A stretch of 64,000 nt of DNA from positions 1,025,001-1,089,000 of the forward strand of contig NZ_OY781464.1 in NCBI RefSeq assembly GCF_963676735.1, in the 5' to 3' direction. Shown piece after piece: positions 61,753 to 64,000 of this stretch (position 1 is its first letter; each line of letters begins with the position of its first letter). The notes under the pieces are model-generated. The model was not told where the DNA came from, ran no database searches, and saw only the letters and a list, made by a program, of their open reading frames with translations. Both the position numbers and the translations under genes were made by a program. This DNA is from an uncultured Draconibacterium sp. (lineage in GTDB: Bacteria > Bacteroidota > Bacteroidia > Bacteroidales > Prolixibacteraceae).

Positions 61753-63536
61753 ACGTTTGTTGTTACTATTTGTTGGTTTTCAGCAACGGCCTTTTCTTTA
61801 ATTATATTTGCTAATTCTTTTTCGAATTTTCTGAACTGCTGTGACTCAAATTCCGAGTAATTCATTTGTTTTAAGACATTTATAATTTTTTTGAAGTAAG
61901 GGTTTACTTCTTCAAATTTTACAAACTGAAAGTTGGTGCTGCTTATTTTTAGTACCAAATTGAGCATGTATTTTTGACGGTTTATGGGGGTTGAAGCATC
62001 AACTTTATCGAAGGCATCTTGTTGCAGAATAACAAAATCGATAACTTCTGATTTCCAAAAGGTTTCGTGGTACTCAATGGGTACTCCATCGTCGCCAAGT
62101 ATATTTATTTGCTCGTAAGCTTCCTTTCCGCAAATAAGAAAATTTCGTGCCTGCAAAATGTTGTTTACCCAATCGGGCGAAATTACTTTGCTCACATATT
62201 CCTGGTATTCAGGATATTCCAGGTACTTCGAATAACTCTCAACAGCATCAATGGCCGGATAGCGTTTACTGTCGGCTCTTTTTTGCGATAAAGCATAAAA
62301 ACAACGTGCAGCTTTTTTTGTCGCTTCGGTAACCGGTTCTTTTAGGTTTCCGCCTGCCGGCGAAACGGTACCGATAAAAGTAACTGAACCTGTTTCTCCG
62401 TTGTTAAGGTGCACAAAACCGGCACGCGAGTAAAAGTTAGAAATTATCGCAGGAAGATCCATCGGGAAGGCATCAGGGCCTGGCAGCTCTTCCATTCTGT
62501 TCGACATTTCGCGCAGAGCCTGCGCCCATCGCGAGGTAGAATCGGCCAGGAGTAACACTTTCAACCCCATCGAGCGGTAATATTCGGCAATGGTCATGGC
62601 AGTATATACCGAGGCTTCGCGTGCAGCAACCGGCATATTTGAGGTGTTGGCGATAATGCTTGTACGTTCCATTAACTTTCTGCCGGTTCTGGGGTCGTCG
62701 AGTTTCGGAAATTCGGCAAAAATCTCGACCACTTCGTTGGCACGTTCGCCACAGGCAGCTACCACAATCATATCAGCATCTGCTTGTTTTGATAAGGCGT
62801 GTTGCAGCACTGTTTTTCCTGTGCCAAAAGGGCCGGGAATAAAACCGGTACCTCCTTCAACAATGGGTGTTATACTGTCGATAACACGAATTCCGGTTTC
62901 CAAAAATTTTGCAGGTCGAGGCTTGTTTTTGTAGGCCTTTATCGGAATTTTAACAGGCCACTTTTGTGCCATGGATACACTTTTTTCATCTCCATGTTCG
63001 TTAGTAAGTACAGCAATGGTGTCGTTAATTTTATAATCACCGGCATTTACCATCTCTTTAATCGTGTAGCTGCCTTTAAATGTAAAGGGAACCATTATTT
63101 TATGTGCAATCCAGTTTTCTTTAACTTCTCCAAGCCACGATCCTGCAACAACTTCTTCGCCAACTTGGACCAATGGTTTAAAACTCCAGTTCTTATCTTC
63201 TTCCAGCGGATGTGTATAGTCTCCTTTTTGTAAAAATATGCCTTGCATTTTATCAAGGTCGTGTTGCAAACCATCAAAATTCTTCGATAATATTCCGGGA
63301 CCGAGTGTAGCTTCCAGCATGTGTCCGGTAAATTCAACAACTGTTCCGGTTTTTAGTCCGCGTGTGCTTTCAAAAACTTGTATATAAACATGTTCGGTGC
63401 CAATGCGGATAACTTCTGCCATTAGGTCTACGCCACAGTGATGGATGTAGCAGATTTCATTTTGAGCAACCGGTCCATCAACCTGAACTGTTACGAGGTT
63501 TGCTATTATTCCGGCAACTTTACCTGTTGTAGCCAT
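61749..63536 (-). CDS. ntpA: V/A-type ATPase catalytic subunit A
   Basis: The 595 residues contain the P-loop GPFGTGKTVLQ near residue 235, the catalytic region CGERANEVVE, LLADSTSRWAQALREMS and SPAGGNLKEPVT. The non-homologous region typical of the A subunit lies before the P-loop. It hydrolyses or makes ATP coupled to ion flow. It lies 10 nt after the DUF2764 gene and overlaps B. Confidence 0.96.
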   Translation of the reverse strand: MATTGKVAGIIANLVTVQVDGPVAQNEICYIHHCGVDLMAEVIRIGTEHVYIQVFESTRGLKTGTVVEFTGHMLEATLGPGILSKNFDGLQHDLDKMQGIFLQKGDYTHPLEEDKNWSFKPLVQVGEEVVAGSWLGEVKENWIAHKIMVPFTFKGSYTIKEMVNAGDYKINDTIAVLTNEHGDEKSVSMAQKWPVKIPIKAYKNKPRPAKFLETGIRVIDSITPIVEGGTGFIPGPFGTGKTVLQHALSKQADADMIVVAACGERANEVVEIFAEFPKLDDPRTGRKLMERTSIIANTSNMPVAAREASVYTAMTIAEYYRSMGLKVLLLADSTSRWAQALREMSNRMEELPGPDAFPMDLPAIISNFYSRAGFVHLNNGETGSVTFIGTVSPAGGNLKEPVTEATKKAARCFYALSQKRADSKRYPAIDAVESYSKYLEYPEYQEYVSKVISPDWVNNILQARNFLICGKEAYEQINILGDDGVPIEYHETFWKSEVIDFVILQQDAFDKVDASTPINRQKYMLNLVLKISSTNFQFVKFEEVNPYFKKIINVLKQMNYSEFESQQFRKFEKELANIIKEKAVAENQQIVTTNV

Positions 63537-63546
63537 ATTTATTATT

Positions 63547-64000
63547 TTATTTTGTCAAACTAAATTCCGCAGGGAATTCATAATTTGATTTTATTTCATG
63601 CATTATTTTTTTCAGTAATTCCTTACCCGTTTTATTGTCCAGCATCATCCAGCGTTCCATAATTTGCAGCTTTATGGTAAATGCTAAAACTCGCTCGATG
63701 GTGAAAAAATGAAAAAAGGTGTTTTCTTCCAGGTAGTGCCATTTCAATTTATCAATGGCTTTTTCTTTTTCAATCATTTCAATATCAGTCTCTGCAATTC
63801 TGAACACATCTTCAGCAAAAGGAAGCAATTCTTCAAAGTAGTCGGCTTTAAACCGATAGTTTGTTAGAAGAGTGTATTCTTCTTCTACTTGTTTAATATC
63901 AATTAGTTGTGTTTCGGGTTTGTAGTGGTGTTTTTGGCAGTTAAAGGCGCACAGCACGTTTTTTATGTTGAGCGTAAACCTAAACCACTGTTGTAGAAAT
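63547..64000 (-). CDS. DUF2764-family V-ATPase-linked protein (cut by window end)
   Basis: The frame is open from the window end, so the true start lies beyond base 64000. The visible 150 residues include FLQQWFRFTLNIKNVLCAF at the edge and end SNYEFPAEFSLTK. Its place directly before ntpA and its helical content fit DUF2764, a Bacteroidota protein thought to replace subunit C of the ATPase. Family naming rests on context and pattern. Confidence 0.72.
   Translation of the reverse strand, partial: FLQQWFRFTLNIKNVLCAFNCQKHHYKPETQLIDIKQVEEEYTLLTNYRFKADYFEELLPFAEDVFRIAETDIEMIEKEKAIDKLKWHYLEENTFFHFFTIERVLAFTIKLQIMERWMMLDNKTGKELLKKIMHEIKSNYEFPAEFSLTK

Noticed and set aside
1..64000. tRNA, rRNA or CRISPR loci
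   Set aside because: No cloverleaf, conserved rRNA segment or regularly spaced repeat array was recognised by eye in the intergenic stretches.

Overview
The window is chromosomal DNA of a Bacteroidota bacterium, most likely of the Marinilabiliales/Prolixibacteraceae type. The evidence is the gene content (SusD-free glycan hydrolases and a sulfatase, an A/V-type ATPase, DUF2764, a PUR-alpha-like DUF3276 protein and the Bacteroidota ArsF/ArsG proteins), the AT-rich sequence, and repeated matches to the Bacteroidota sigma-A promoter (-33 TTTG, about 19-20 nt, -7 TAnnTTTG). The taxonomic placement is inferred from gene content, not from a marker search. No tRNA, rRNA, CRISPR array or full insertion sequence was seen.

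Layout. 1-10.2 kb: the end of a ferredoxin-NADP reductase, a MiaB-type methylthiotransferase, a secreted lipase-like esterase, a ThuA/MFS/GH3 sugar-use group, an orphan protein, a tail-anchored AraC-type regulator and a TonB/TPR secreted protein. 10.15-11.85 kb: a 1.7-kb stretch without protein genes that holds two paralogous small-RNA-like units with compensatory stem changes, a third similar unit and two more inverted repeats. 11.8-22.3 kb (minus strand): GH110 galactosidase, VOC protein and Cys-type sulfatase; then a HAD phosphatase and MutS2; then a sialidase-like BNR protein and an AGCS amino-acid/sodium symporter. 22.5-38.8 kb: mostly housekeeping genes (Tex, Ffh, FolD, ABC-F, endonuclease III, decarboxylase, acylphosphatase, ApbE), ending in a peroxide-defence pair (GPx and an OhrR-like MarR protein).

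38.9-47.0 kb: an arsenic/metal island with two ArsR regulators, a TM0996-type mini-thioredoxin, ArsF, ArsG, an ArsP-type permease, a TAT-exported split-Soret-type cytochrome c, a ProC-like protein, thioredoxin-type ArsC, ACR3 and a ferredoxin-nitroreductase fusion. The first regulator has a palindrome around its own -7 box. Two further copies of the motif (TTCG-N8-CGAA) precede the mini-thioredoxin and the permease, which predicts a small regulon. The second regulator has a different operator (TATACGTCAA-N9-TTGACGTATA).

47.3-56 kb: FabF, then a tightly overlapped minus-strand menaquinone operon (hotdog thioesterase, menF, D, B, A, C, E, small membrane protein). 56.4-64 kb: an A/V-type ATPase operon (DUF2764 protein running off the window, A, B, a universal stress protein, D, I, K). 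Its K subunit keeps the residues that bind sodium in Enterococcus hirae NtpK, so this is probably a sodium pump, in keeping with the AGCS sodium symporter.
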